DNA from: a virus
Length of the DNA stretch: 20,289 nt
Strand: one strand, 5' to 3'
IMG/VR virus record: IMGVR_UViG_3300018417_000102
Span: 1-20,289 of that record
The notes beneath the pieces are model-generated. The model made no database searches. It was not told the DNA's origin and saw only the letters and a program-made list of their open reading frames with translations. The translations under genes were made by a program, and so were the position numbers. Below, one piece after another: positions 15,069-20,289 of this stretch (position 1 is its first letter; each line of letters begins with the position of its first letter).

Positions 15069-15628
15069 TGCCAAGCACAAGTAAATCACAACAACGCTTA
15101 ATGGGAGTTGCATACGCCGTCAAGAAAGGCGATATGCAACTTTCAGACGTTGATGCATCTTATAGAGATAAAGTGTCAGAACTTGTAGATGGTATGACAC
15201 TAAAACAACTTAAAGATTTTGCAGAAACAAGTCATGAAGGTCTTCCAGAGGTTAAGGAAGATACAATGTTCAGCACATTGGGCGGAGCGTCTTTATCGAA
15301 TCTTGGTCCAGGTATGTTGGGTGGGATGGGAGATCCTGTTTTACCCGATGCCGGCACCGATGGTTCAGGAGATGTACCTGCCGGTCAAGGCGATGCTAAA
15401 GAAGAGTATCGTAAGAAAAAGAAAAAGAGACGTAAACTCTTAATGACAATGGAGGAATTCATTGTTGAAAAACAATTAAAGGCATTTTCACCTGATCAAC
15501 CAGAAGAAGAATCTGTTGGTGGTGGAGATTATGAAAAGGGCTCAGTTCCCATTCCAGATCAAGAAATGATCGAAAAAGGAAAGATGCTTAGCAAGGTTCG
15601 TCAAATTATTGGCATTGCTAACAATTAA
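15068..15628 (+). CDS. DUF3008-like protein with internal targeting-like segment
   Basis: The 186-residue protein opens with PSTSKSQQRLMGVAYAVKKG and, at about 43-60, MTLKQLKDFAETSHEGLP. This is the pattern of small phage and bacterial proteins I know as DUF3008-like (P-x-T-S-x-x-Q-Q-x-x-M-G...K-x-L-x-x-F-A-x-T-x-x-x-G-L-P). A Gly/Pro/Asp-rich linker follows (about 72-111), then a basic run EEYRKKKKKRRK, and LLMTMEEFIVEKQ. That last segment strongly resembles the leaders of neighbouring genes and the C-terminal LMTFEQFI of the fusion protein at 9654. The tail is acidic and polar. A role in head assembly or as packed DNA-binding protein is inferred. Confidence 0.7.
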   Translation: MPSTSKSQQRLMGVAYAVKKGDMQLSDVDASYRDKVSELVDGMTLKQLKDFAETSHEGLPEVKEDTMFSTLGGASLSNLGPGMLGGMGDPVLPDAGTDGSGDVPAGQGDAKEEYRKKKKKRRKLLMTMEEFIVEKQLKAFSPDQPEEESVGGGDYEKGSVPIPDQEMIEKGKMLSKVRQIIGIANN

Positions 15629-15651
15629 TCTGAAACTTTCCACACGACTGC

Positions 15652-15660
15652 GATATAAAT
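15652..15660 (+). promoter_or_regulatory. GATATAAAT upstream motif
   Basis: GATATAAAT lies 3 bp before the ATG at 15664. It is close to the T4 late box TATAAATA (TATAAAT is present), but the spacing to the start codon is too short for a usual leader. Confidence 0.3.
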
Positions 15661-15663
15661 TAC

Positions 15664-15876
15664 ATGGCAGTCAATCAACAACTCTATTTTTTAAAGGCCC
15701 TGAACACTATTCGGTCATGTGAAAACATGACTCAATTGGCGGTTGCAGAGTCCGTGATGCAACAATATATTGACATGGAATTATCTTTTGTTAAAGAAGA
15801 CGAAAACTATGACCATGAATGGCACATGTATACGTTGATGGCTGAACTTTCAACCGCAAAAAAACTTTTAAGTTAA
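15664..15876 (+). CDS. Small hypothetical helical protein
   Basis: The 70-residue protein is helical and acidic, with a leucine/alanine-rich N-terminal helix (QLYFLKALNTIRSCENMTQLAVAESVMQQYI) and a Glu/Asp/His-rich middle (KEDENYDHEWHMYTLM). No family is recognised. The start ATG is set by the short gap after the previous gene and the GATATAAAT motif. The stop overlaps the next small gene as TAATG, so the pair probably forms a unit with thymidylate synthase. Confidence 0.62.
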   Translation: MAVNQQLYFLKALNTIRSCENMTQLAVAESVMQQYIDMELSFVKEDENYDHEWHMYTLMAELSTAKKLLS

Positions 15877-16028
15877 TGGGTGCTGACAATCAAATTGAAG
15901 AAATTCTAATGGAGGCTGATGCATACGGCCTTCGTTTAGAGGTGATTGAAACCGCTAAAAAATTCATGGAAGAAGGAATCGAAAGAGTTGAATCGTACGA
16001 ACTAGCATTTCAAGATTGGGTAAAATGA
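15876..16028 (+). CDS. Very small hypothetical protein (50 residues)
   Basis: An uninterrupted frame starts at the ATG overlapping the previous stop (TAATG) and ends in a TGA overlapping the thymidylate synthase ATG (ATGA). Both junctions support real translation. The product is acidic and helical: it starts MGADNQIEEILMEADAYGLR and continues with EVIETAKKFMEEGIERVES. An amphipathic helical hairpin is likely. No known family is recognised. It may be a small regulator or binding partner in this unit. Confidence 0.62.
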   Translation: MGADNQIEEILMEADAYGLRLEVIETAKKFMEEGIERVESYELAFQDWVK

Positions 16029-17074
16029 TGACAAATTGGTTAGATTTAGATTATCAAAAACTGTTGAGCGATATCGTTCAAAACGGTAAGATCAAAGGAG
16101 ACAGAACCGGCACTGGAACAAAGAGCTTGTTTGGAAGGCAGATTCGCCACGACATGCGAACTGGATTTCCACTGTTGACCACTAAAAAGATGGCTTGGAA
16201 AACAATGGTGACCGAACTGTTATGGTTCCTTCGGGGAGATACTAACATCAAGTTCCTCGTTGAAAATGGTTGCAACATCTGGAACGGCGATGCATATAAG
16301 AACTATGTAAAACATCAAGTCACTGAAGACGTTGGAACTATTGATTGGTTTATTGAACAAATTAAAACCAATGACGAGTTTGCACAAGAGTGGGGTGAAT
16401 TAGGTCCAATCTATGGTAATCAGTGGCGTGAATGGGGCAGTCAATATGAAACCAATTACATTTTAGGCACTCGAACCAAGAGAAAACCAGGCGTAGATCA
16501 GATCCAACAGTTGATTGACGATTTGAAAACTAATCCAGATTCTCGCAGATTGATGGTTAATGCATGGAACGTTGAGCAGTTGCCTAATATGGTTCTTCCA
16601 CCGTGTCACTACGGGTTTCAAGTTTACACCACCGAAATGAGTATTAAAGAGCGTAGATCGCGCTGGGCTGAATCAATCGGGCATAATGATCATTACGCAG
16701 TTAACCTAGAGCATGAAGATCTTGATGAAAGAGATTTTCCTCGCCGTAAGATTTCATTGATGTGGAATCAACGCTCAGTTGACACGTTCTTGGGTCTACC
16801 ATTTAATATCGCGTCGTACGGACTTCTACTTACCATCCTTGGTAAGGCCGTTAACATGATCCCAGATGAATTGATTGGAAGTTTGGGAGATACTCATTTG
16901 TATCTCAATCACCTTTCACAGGCAAGTCAGCAAATTAGACGTGAGCCATTTGACTTACCATACGCAACGGTTGACATGCCAATCTCTGGCAAAATAGAGG
17001 ATTTGACGCATGACCACATTCGATTGTTCGAATATCAATGTCATGAGCAAATCAAAGCACCGTTAAGTAATTAA
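16025..17074 (+). CDS. thyA: Thymidylate synthase ThyA
   Basis: The 349-residue enzyme converts dUMP to dTMP with methylene-tetrahydrofolate, supplying thymidine for phage DNA. Hallmarks: DRTGTGTKSLFG and FPLLTTKK near the N terminus, ELLWFLRGDTNI, GPIYGNQWREWG, DSRRLMVNAWNV, the catalytic cysteine in LPPCHYGFQ (C194), RSVDTFLGLPFNIASYG, and the terminal IKAP. It is longer than E. coli ThyA (264 residues). Extra sequence lies at about 130-145 and 203-238 (SIKERRSRWAESIGHNDHY...), between the active-site strand and the RKISLMWNQRS strand. The start is ATG 16025, overlapping the previous TGA; MM leaves one residue of doubt. A terminator follows. Confidence 0.95.
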   Translation: MMTNWLDLDYQKLLSDIVQNGKIKGDRTGTGTKSLFGRQIRHDMRTGFPLLTTKKMAWKTMVTELLWFLRGDTNIKFLVENGCNIWNGDAYKNYVKHQVTEDVGTIDWFIEQIKTNDEFAQEWGELGPIYGNQWREWGSQYETNYILGTRTKRKPGVDQIQQLIDDLKTNPDSRRLMVNAWNVEQLPNMVLPPCHYGFQVYTTEMSIKERRSRWAESIGHNDHYAVNLEHEDLDERDFPRRKISLMWNQRSVDTFLGLPFNIASYGLLLTILGKAVNMIPDELIGSLGDTHLYLNHLSQASQQIRREPFDLPYATVDMPISGKIEDLTHDHIRLFEYQCHEQIKAPLSN

Positions 17075-17090
17075 CTTAACACACTAGAAT

Positions 17091-17114
17091 AAGCCTGAGA
17101 GATCAGGCTTTTTT
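17091..17114 (+). terminator. Rho-independent terminator after thyA
   Basis: A perfect 8-bp stem AAGCCTGA (17091-17098) / TCAGGCTT (17103-17110) with the stable loop GAGA is followed by TTTT. It lies between thyA and the convergent minus-strand gene at 17120, so it may partly serve both, although the minus-strand T run is weak. Confidence 0.85.
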
Positions 17115-17119
17115 AGGGC

Positions 17120-17263
17120 TTAGCGACGACCACCTTGGCCTCTGTTCTTCTTCTTGTAGTTTTTACCCGTCTTGTGAACAGAGTTCTTCTTTTTAGCGTG
17201 AACGCCCGGTCTCTTTCTTTTAGGTTTGTCAAGAGACATTACTGATGCACTTGCTTTTGCCAT
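17120..17263 (-). CDS. Very basic 47-residue protein, only minus-strand gene
   Basis: Reading the minus strand from the ATG at 17263-17261 gives MAKASASVMSLDKPKRKRPG followed by a Lys/Arg/Asn/Gly-rich tail ending GQGGRR and TAA. Roughly two fifths of residues are Lys or Arg. Segments KRPGVHAKKK and KNYKKK..RGQG recall short basic proteins I associate with Bacteroidota and their phages, but I cannot verify this here. Nucleic-acid or ribosome binding is plausible. It converges on thyA and diverges from the gene at 17395. Being on the opposite strand, it may be expressed at a different time from the rest. Confidence is moderate since the frame is short, but the composition and clean ends are persuasive. 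Confidence 0.6.
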   Translation of the reverse strand: MAKASASVMSLDKPKRKRPGVHAKKKNSVHKTGKNYKKKNRGQGGRR

Positions 17264-17394
17264 TTCTACATAAGTGTGTTATTTAAGGGTTTATGAGCTA
17301 TCTATTCGAAAAAAAGTTGCACTTTTTTCACAAAAAGTTTTTTCGGGTCAGATTTTTTGGTTATATTTACTTATAACAATTGGTAATAGACACT
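17264..17394. promoter_or_regulatory. Divergent intergenic region with A/T inverted repeats
   Basis: This 131-bp region separates the minus-strand gene from the + strand gene at 17395. It contains the inverted repeat AAAAAAGT-TGC-ACTTTTTT (17310-17328), nested in an outer pair CGAAAAAA (17307-17314) and TTTTTTCG (17338-17345). The 30-bp repeated element follows. Long A and T runs suggest curved DNA. It probably holds promoters for both directions; no standard E. coli-type or Bacteroidota-type promoter was clear. Confidence 0.45.
17338..17367 (+). repeat. 30-bp repeated upstream element, copy 2
   Basis: Matches 7483-7512 at 27 of 30 bases, differing only at the sixth, thirteenth and fifteenth positions. 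It contains CGGGTCAG and TTTTTTGGTTATATT and ends 27 bp before the ATG at 17395. Unlike copy 1 it has no upstream GACCCG arm. Confidence 0.55.
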
Positions 17395-17586
17395 ATGAAA
17401 GTAAATCTCAAATCTCTCGCCGTTTCAGCTCTCAGTTTTCTGATCGTAGCTGGCTTAATGAAAGGTTCCGTTCAGGAATTCATTCACTTCGCTGACCCCA
17501 TTAACGAACTCTTTACTGCTGCCCTTCTTGGAATGGTCGGTATCGCGGCTCTCGCAATGTCTTTTGAAACAAAATCAAGTAAATAA
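17395..17586 (+). CDS. Small two-helix membrane protein
   Basis: The start is taken as ATG 17395 (63 residues); a TTG five codons upstream is less likely. Two hydrophobic stretches are visible, SLAVSALSFLIVAGLM (about 7-22) and LFTAALLGMVGIAALAMSF (about 38-56), joined by a short loop with FADPINE, and a polar tail ETKSSK. A small inner-membrane protein is the likely reading. No lysis motif or family is recognised. It is the first gene after the divergent region and carries the 30-bp repeated element upstream. Confidence 0.68.
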   Translation: MKVNLKSLAVSALSFLIVAGLMKGSVQEFIHFADPINELFTAALLGMVGIAALAMSFETKSSK

Positions 17587-17593
17587 ATATAAT
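17564..17593 (+). promoter_or_regulatory. Possible sigma70-like promoter before the DUF932-like gene
   Basis: TTGAAA (17564-17569) and TATAAT (17588-17593) are separated by 18 bp and would start transcription about 18 bp before the ATG at 17618. The TTGAAA lies inside the end of the preceding gene. Bacteroidota normally use a different promoter pattern, so this may be chance in A/T-rich DNA. Confidence 0.3.
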
Positions 17594-17617
17594 CTAAACC
17601 TAAAATAAATTAAAACC

Positions 17618-18751
17618 ATGGTAGCAACACTATCTAACGACGCAATCCTCACGCGGAAAGAGGAATCACTGAATGCACAAGCTCTTCGTAAGACTGTGCC
17701 AGTTCGAGACATCAAATTGATCGACGAAAAGACGATCGAGTATCAAGGTCACCGCATTGGAATCACTAATGGTGCTTTCAAGTCCTTGATGAAAATCATT
17801 GGAATGAGCAAGCAATTTGCTGATCGCTTTGAACGACTGTTCAATGCTGAAGCTAAAGCTCAATTCATCAACACGGTTAAGAACGCTATGGCTTCTAACC
17901 GCGGTAACTTAAGCCAAATCACTTTGGTTTTGAATCCAGTTTCTAAGTTGATTGTCAACTTTACCAAACACTCTAACGAGTTGATCTCAAACTCTCAGTT
18001 CATTGAGAATGCAGAAGAGATCATCGATCGCGGTAAATTTGGAGTAGTAAACTGGACAACTGATCCTGGAACTGGTATCATTACCATCAATGCATTCAAT
18101 CCTAATGCTTCATGGGCTGTTCCTGGTGATGAAAAAGAAGTGTTCCAAGCAGGTATCACTCTTAAGAACTCACCTATCACGGGTTTTCAAGTATCTCCTT
18201 ACGTAAATCGTATGTGGTGTACTAATGGCTTGACCACCTCGTTGGCAGCTGACACTTACAACTTGACTTCATTGACAGCTGATTCAATGGAAAAGTTTAA
18301 TGAGTACCTTCGTGATCTTGCTAAGCGCCAATTCATGCCGACTGAGTTCGACTCTTTGGTTAATAAGGCCAAGAACACTGCAGCTTCTTTGAAGGAAATG
18401 CAATGGGCTCACAAGTTGATTAAAGATGCAGGTGCAGGTGATCGTGCAGACAACTGGATTCCTTTGGCACAAAATGAATTAGCTTACTCTCGTGCTGGAG
18501 TTTCAACTAGCGAGTTGAACTCTAAAGAACTTGCTAACGCAACAACTGACCAATCTATCTGGTCTATCGTTAATGGAGTCACTCACTTTGCAACTCACGG
18601 TCAAGACATCGTTGAAGGTGTACAAGCACACGATGGTACTCGCTTGATGGTTCAAGCCGGTAACATTCTTGGTAAAGATTGGAACCTTGGCAATCAGGTT
18701 CGATCTCCCTTCTCCGGTTTTGGAACCCAAGTTGGAGAATTGCTCAACTAA
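17618..18751 (+). CDS. DUF932-like protein of unknown role
   Basis: The 377-residue protein resembles the DUF932 (phage/plasmid-related) group: an N-terminal region with EYQGHRIGITNGAFKSLMKIIGMSKQFADRF, a central strand-rich part (GIITINAFNPNASWAV, EVFQAGITLKNSP), the signature RMWCTNGLTTS with C201-T-N-G, and a helical C-terminal part. DUF932 proteins are common in phages and plasmids; their biochemical role is not established. Codon use leans more to ttg and ctt than the neighbouring leader cluster, and the gene is flanked by a leader ending in TTAAAACC and by a strong terminator, so it is probably a single-gene unit made in quantity. The family call is moderate. Confidence 0.6.
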   Translation: MVATLSNDAILTRKEESLNAQALRKTVPVRDIKLIDEKTIEYQGHRIGITNGAFKSLMKIIGMSKQFADRFERLFNAEAKAQFINTVKNAMASNRGNLSQITLVLNPVSKLIVNFTKHSNELISNSQFIENAEEIIDRGKFGVVNWTTDPGTGIITINAFNPNASWAVPGDEKEVFQAGITLKNSPITGFQVSPYVNRMWCTNGLTTSLAADTYNLTSLTADSMEKFNEYLRDLAKRQFMPTEFDSLVNKAKNTAASLKEMQWAHKLIKDAGAGDRADNWIPLAQNELAYSRAGVSTSELNSKELANATTDQSIWSIVNGVTHFATHGQDIVEGVQAHDGTRLMVQAGNILGKDWNLGNQVRSPFSGFGTQVGELLN

Positions 18752-18759
18752 TTCTAATT

Positions 18760-18784
18760 GAAGAGCGGCCTAGTGCCGCTCTTC
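18760..18784 (+). terminator. Strong hairpin terminator after the DUF932-like gene
   Basis: A perfect 10-bp stem GAAGAGCGGC (18760-18769) / GCCGCTCTTC (18775-18784) with loop CTAGT is followed by TTATCT, a short T-poor tail. The hairpin is very stable; termination is likely though the T run is weak. It may also protect the upstream mRNA end. Confidence 0.8.
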
Positions 18785-18797
18785 TTATCTCTATTCT

Positions 18798-19094
18798 ATG
18801 AGTATTCTAACATACGCACAAATCTACCTTGGCCTAGGCATCTTCTTTTCACTATTGATGGATCTAATGCATTACAACATTCGTAATATAGTTGATGAAG
18901 AAACATACGAAAAGAATCGATACACCACTTCAGAAAGACTATACATGATCTTGGTTTGGCCATTGGTAATCTATTCAGTTATTCTAACCCTTTTTAATGG
19001 AACAACAGTTGAAGACTTAGAAAAGAAAGTTGAAGACGAGAAAAAGAAGTTAGAAGATCTTAAAAAGGAAGACGATGCTGAGAATCAGGCTTGA
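18798..19094 (+). CDS. Membrane protein with C-terminal coiled coil
   Basis: The 98-residue protein has two hydrophobic helices, YAQIYLGLGIFFSLLMDLM (about 6-24) and LYMILVWPLVIYSVILTLF (about 48-66). They are joined by a charged loop and followed by a heptad-rich acidic/basic tail (VEDLEKKVEDEKKKLEDLKK), a likely coiled coil facing the cytoplasm. No known family is recognised. A holin or spanin role was considered but nothing specific supports it. Its last 20 bp overlap the glycosylase gene in another frame, implying coupled translation. Confidence 0.68.
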   Translation: MSILTYAQIYLGLGIFFSLLMDLMHYNIRNIVDEETYEKNRYTTSERLYMILVWPLVIYSVILTLFNGTTVEDLEKKVEDEKKKLEDLKKEDDAENQA

Positions 19095-19764
19095 GACATC
19101 ACCCTGGAACACCCGCCAAGAACAACTTAGAGACAACCCATGGCAGATGATGATCGTCTGTATGATGTTGAATCAAACCAACTACAAACAGGTAGAAAAG
19201 GTACGGTATAACTTCTTTGATCGATTTCCAACGCCTGAGGAATTGATGTTTGCATCAGATGAAGAGATCATTGAAATCATTCGATCTCTTGGATTCTATA
19301 ATCGACGAGCTAAACAATGGAAACAATTTAGCCGCGAGTGGCTCGAATTAACAGACACTTTCAAAGATCCTGTCACCATCCCAGTGGATCGGTTAGGAGA
19401 TTTAACAGGAGTTGGTAAGTACGCCCTCGATTCATGGAAGATCTTCCAGCTGTATGATTATTCAGTTGATCCGGAAGATCACGTTTTGAACTGGTACATT
19501 GATTGGGCTCGTCAAGAGGTTGAAAAGATTGAACGAGAGCAAAACGAACCCAAAGCAACTGTGGTCTATTACTTACACTACGAAGATGAGCGTGAAATGC
19601 AATCAGCGTGGAGTAAAAGACAAGATTTCGTTTGTTGTGTGTGGGCTCGAACTCACAGAGAGGCAATTGAAAAGACCAAGAGAATTGCGGGCGGCAAGCA
19701 CATCAAGATCATGGGTCTCGCCAATGGAAAACCCGAGTGGGTCAATGAAACTAAACACCTTTAA
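19075..19764 (+). CDS. MBD4-like HhH-GPD DNA glycosylase
   Basis: The first 150 residues follow the glycosylase domain of MBD4, a G:T and G:U mismatch glycosylase, closely: MMIVCMMLNQTNYKQV (about 25-40), FPTPEELMFASDEEI, SLGFYNRRAKQ, the helix-hairpin-helix LTGVGKYALDSWKIF (110-124; MBD4 has LHGIGKYGNDSYRIF), and VDPEDHVLNWYIDW (131-144; MBD4 has HPEDHKLNKYHDW), where D135 is the catalytic Asp. No iron-sulphur cysteine cluster is present. It would remove thymine or uracil from mismatches in DNA. Residues about 150-229 are an extra domain with KRQDFVCCVWARTHREAIEK, not part of MBD4. The start ATG lies 20 bp inside the previous gene. Confidence 0.82.
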   Translation: MLRIRLETSPWNTRQEQLRDNPWQMMIVCMMLNQTNYKQVEKVRYNFFDRFPTPEELMFASDEEIIEIIRSLGFYNRRAKQWKQFSREWLELTDTFKDPVTIPVDRLGDLTGVGKYALDSWKIFQLYDYSVDPEDHVLNWYIDWARQEVEKIEREQNEPKATVVYYLHYEDEREMQSAWSKRQDFVCCVWARTHREAIEKTKRIAGGKHIKIMGLANGKPEWVNETKHL

Positions 19765-19785
19765 TTCCATATAATCTATATGGAA
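19765..19785 (+). promoter_or_regulatory. Hairpin covering the start codon at 19780
   Basis: A perfect 9-bp inverted repeat, TTCCATATA (19765-19773) and TATATGGAA (19777-19785) with ATC between, begins right after the glycosylase stop codon and includes the ATG at 19780. As RNA it would hide the start codon; as DNA it could be an operator or, through TATAAT within it, a promoter element. Confidence 0.5.
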
Positions 19786-20073
19786 AACAAATCAATTGCA
19801 CTAGAAGCTCACGAGCTTATTAATAATCGTTCAGAAGAAAAAGATCGTATGTATGGCCCCTTCTCTGAAGGTATGGATCGTGCAGCGATGGTCTTCAACG
19901 GTATGACAGGTTTAAATGTTACCGGTCGTGAAATGTACATGGCTCTAATCGCTCTTAAGTTTTCACGTGAAAGCTACAATCACAAGCGCGATAATCTCTT
20001 AGATGCGGTTGGTTATATTCAAGGTTTAGAAAACTACATCAACGAGAAGAATGAGTACCCAACTGCTGAGTAA
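19780..20073 (+). CDS. DUF6378-like small helical protein
   Basis: The 97-residue protein follows the pattern of a phage family known as DUF6378: a polar N-terminal helix, R-x-x-x-Y-G-x-F (about 23-28), a middle helix, and a conserved K-x-x-R...H-K-x-D-N-x-x-D-x-x-G-Y stretch (ALKFSRESYNHKRDNLLDAVGY, about 57-78). The acidic and His residues could bind metal, and such proteins have been likened to MazG-type nucleotide pyrophosphohydrolases, but no activity is proven. The start codon lies inside a 9-bp hairpin. The final 23 bp overlap the next gene. Confidence 0.62.
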   Translation: MENKSIALEAHELINNRSEEKDRMYGPFSEGMDRAAMVFNGMTGLNVTGREMYMALIALKFSRESYNHKRDNLLDAVGYIQGLENYINEKNEYPTAE

Positions 20074-20221
20074 AGGAACCCAAGTCCACCATCCAAAATT
20101 TGGACGTGGATTTATCAAGGATTTCTACGAGTTTTATAACGTTATATTCGTTGATGTGGTATTTGAAAATCACGGAAATGAACCAGTCTATGTTAACTTA
20201 GACGACTTAAAAACGGAGTAA
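20051..20221 (+). CDS. Small SH3-like (CarD/UvrD-tail-like) protein
   Basis: A frame of 56 residues starts at ATG 20051 within the end of the previous gene and stops in a TAATG shared with the next start. The sequence GTQVHHPKFGRGFI...VIFVDVVFENHGN...VYVNLDDL follows the G-x-x-V-x-H-P-x-F-G-x-G pattern of small beta-barrel domains found in CarD and the tail of UvrD-type helicases, which bind RNA polymerase. A small protein that binds host RNA polymerase is thus possible. This is inference from one short motif. The tight overlaps at both ends support real translation. Confidence 0.58.
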   Translation: MSTQLLSKGTQVHHPKFGRGFIKDFYEFYNVIFVDVVFENHGNEPVYVNLDDLKTE

Positions 20222-20289
20222 TGAAAAGAATTATCGAACATTTTGAATCTAAAAGGTTAGGTCACAAACTACACCAACTTCAAAAGCGC
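20221..20289 (+). CDS. Start of a further gene, cut by the window end
   Basis: Only the first 23 residues are in the window: MKRIIEHFESKRLGHKLHQL and three more. The ATG overlaps the previous stop as TAATG. The first ten residues recall the leaders of the head-targeted proteins (M-K-R-I...F-E), but no hydrophobic-x-E site follows, so this is uncertain. The product cannot be named. Confidence 0.5.
   Translation, partial: MKRIIEHFESKRLGHKLHQLQKR

Noticed and set aside
17307-17345. CRISPR-like or origin-like repeats in the A/T-rich divergent region
   Set aside because: There are only nested inverted A/T repeats without regular spacing, spacers or iterated binding sites.
17274-17495. A 73-residue frame on the + strand across the divergent region
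   Set aside because: It overlaps the membrane-protein gene at 17395 in another frame, runs through A/T repeats and has no protein-like composition.
18798-19094. Holin or spanin
   Set aside because: Two membrane helices and a coiled coil are too general, and no lysin gene is nearby.
19499-19774. A 91-residue + strand frame inside the glycosylase gene
   Set aside because: It is a shadow of the glycosylase gene in another frame, with a composition unlike the neighbours and no own start context.

Overview
The window looks like part of the genome of a T4-type tailed phage, probably a distant ('far-T4') myovirus. It carries recognisable T4 replication and recombination proteins in one tight block: ssDNA-binding protein gp32, a gp61-type primase, the recombination mediator UvsY and the helicase UvsW. 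It also has a phage-like RuvC resolvase and thymidylate synthase. Nearly all genes lie on the + strand, and many overlap as ATGA or TAATG. The DNA is A/T-rich. Almost no start codon has a Shine-Dalgarno sequence; several follow a run such as TTAAAA instead. That pattern is typical of Bacteroidota and their phages, so a Bacteroidota host is my best inference, not a proven fact.

Layout: 26-1325 holds a glycine-zipper protein with a head-targeting-like N terminus, a RuvC-type resolvase and a small unknown. 1326-1434 is a structured leader before gp32. 1435-5606 is the replication/recombination block (gp32, primase, small unknown, UvsY, UvsW). 5648-7465 is a long repetitive acidic/basic protein with several candidate prohead-protease sites, closed by a strong terminator at 7475-7503. 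7519-15628 is the most unusual part: eight proteins begin with a short leader resembling the capsid-targeting sequence of T4 internal head proteins, and two more carry a similar segment at or near the C terminus. Among these are a ligase-fold nucleotidyltransferase, a fusion of a second ligase-like domain with an NMNAT/cytidylyltransferase-like domain, and a PD-(D/E)XK nuclease-like protein. 15664-17074 has two small genes and thymidylate synthase. 17120-17263 is the only minus-strand gene, encoding a very basic 47-residue protein. 17395-20289 has small membrane proteins, a DUF932-like protein, an MBD4-like DNA glycosylase, a DUF6378-like protein, a small SH3-like protein and the start of a further gene.

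The main proposal is that 7519-15628, together with the gene at 26 and possibly that at 5648, encodes cargo packed into the phage head, trimmed by the prohead protease and injected with the DNA. If so, this phage would deliver nucleic-acid-joining, nucleotidyl-transfer and nuclease activities at the first moment of infection. Recurrent GATATA-type motifs, a 30-bp repeated upstream element and a hairpin over a start codon are candidate regulatory signals. No tRNA, rRNA, CRISPR array, insertion sequence or attachment site was seen.
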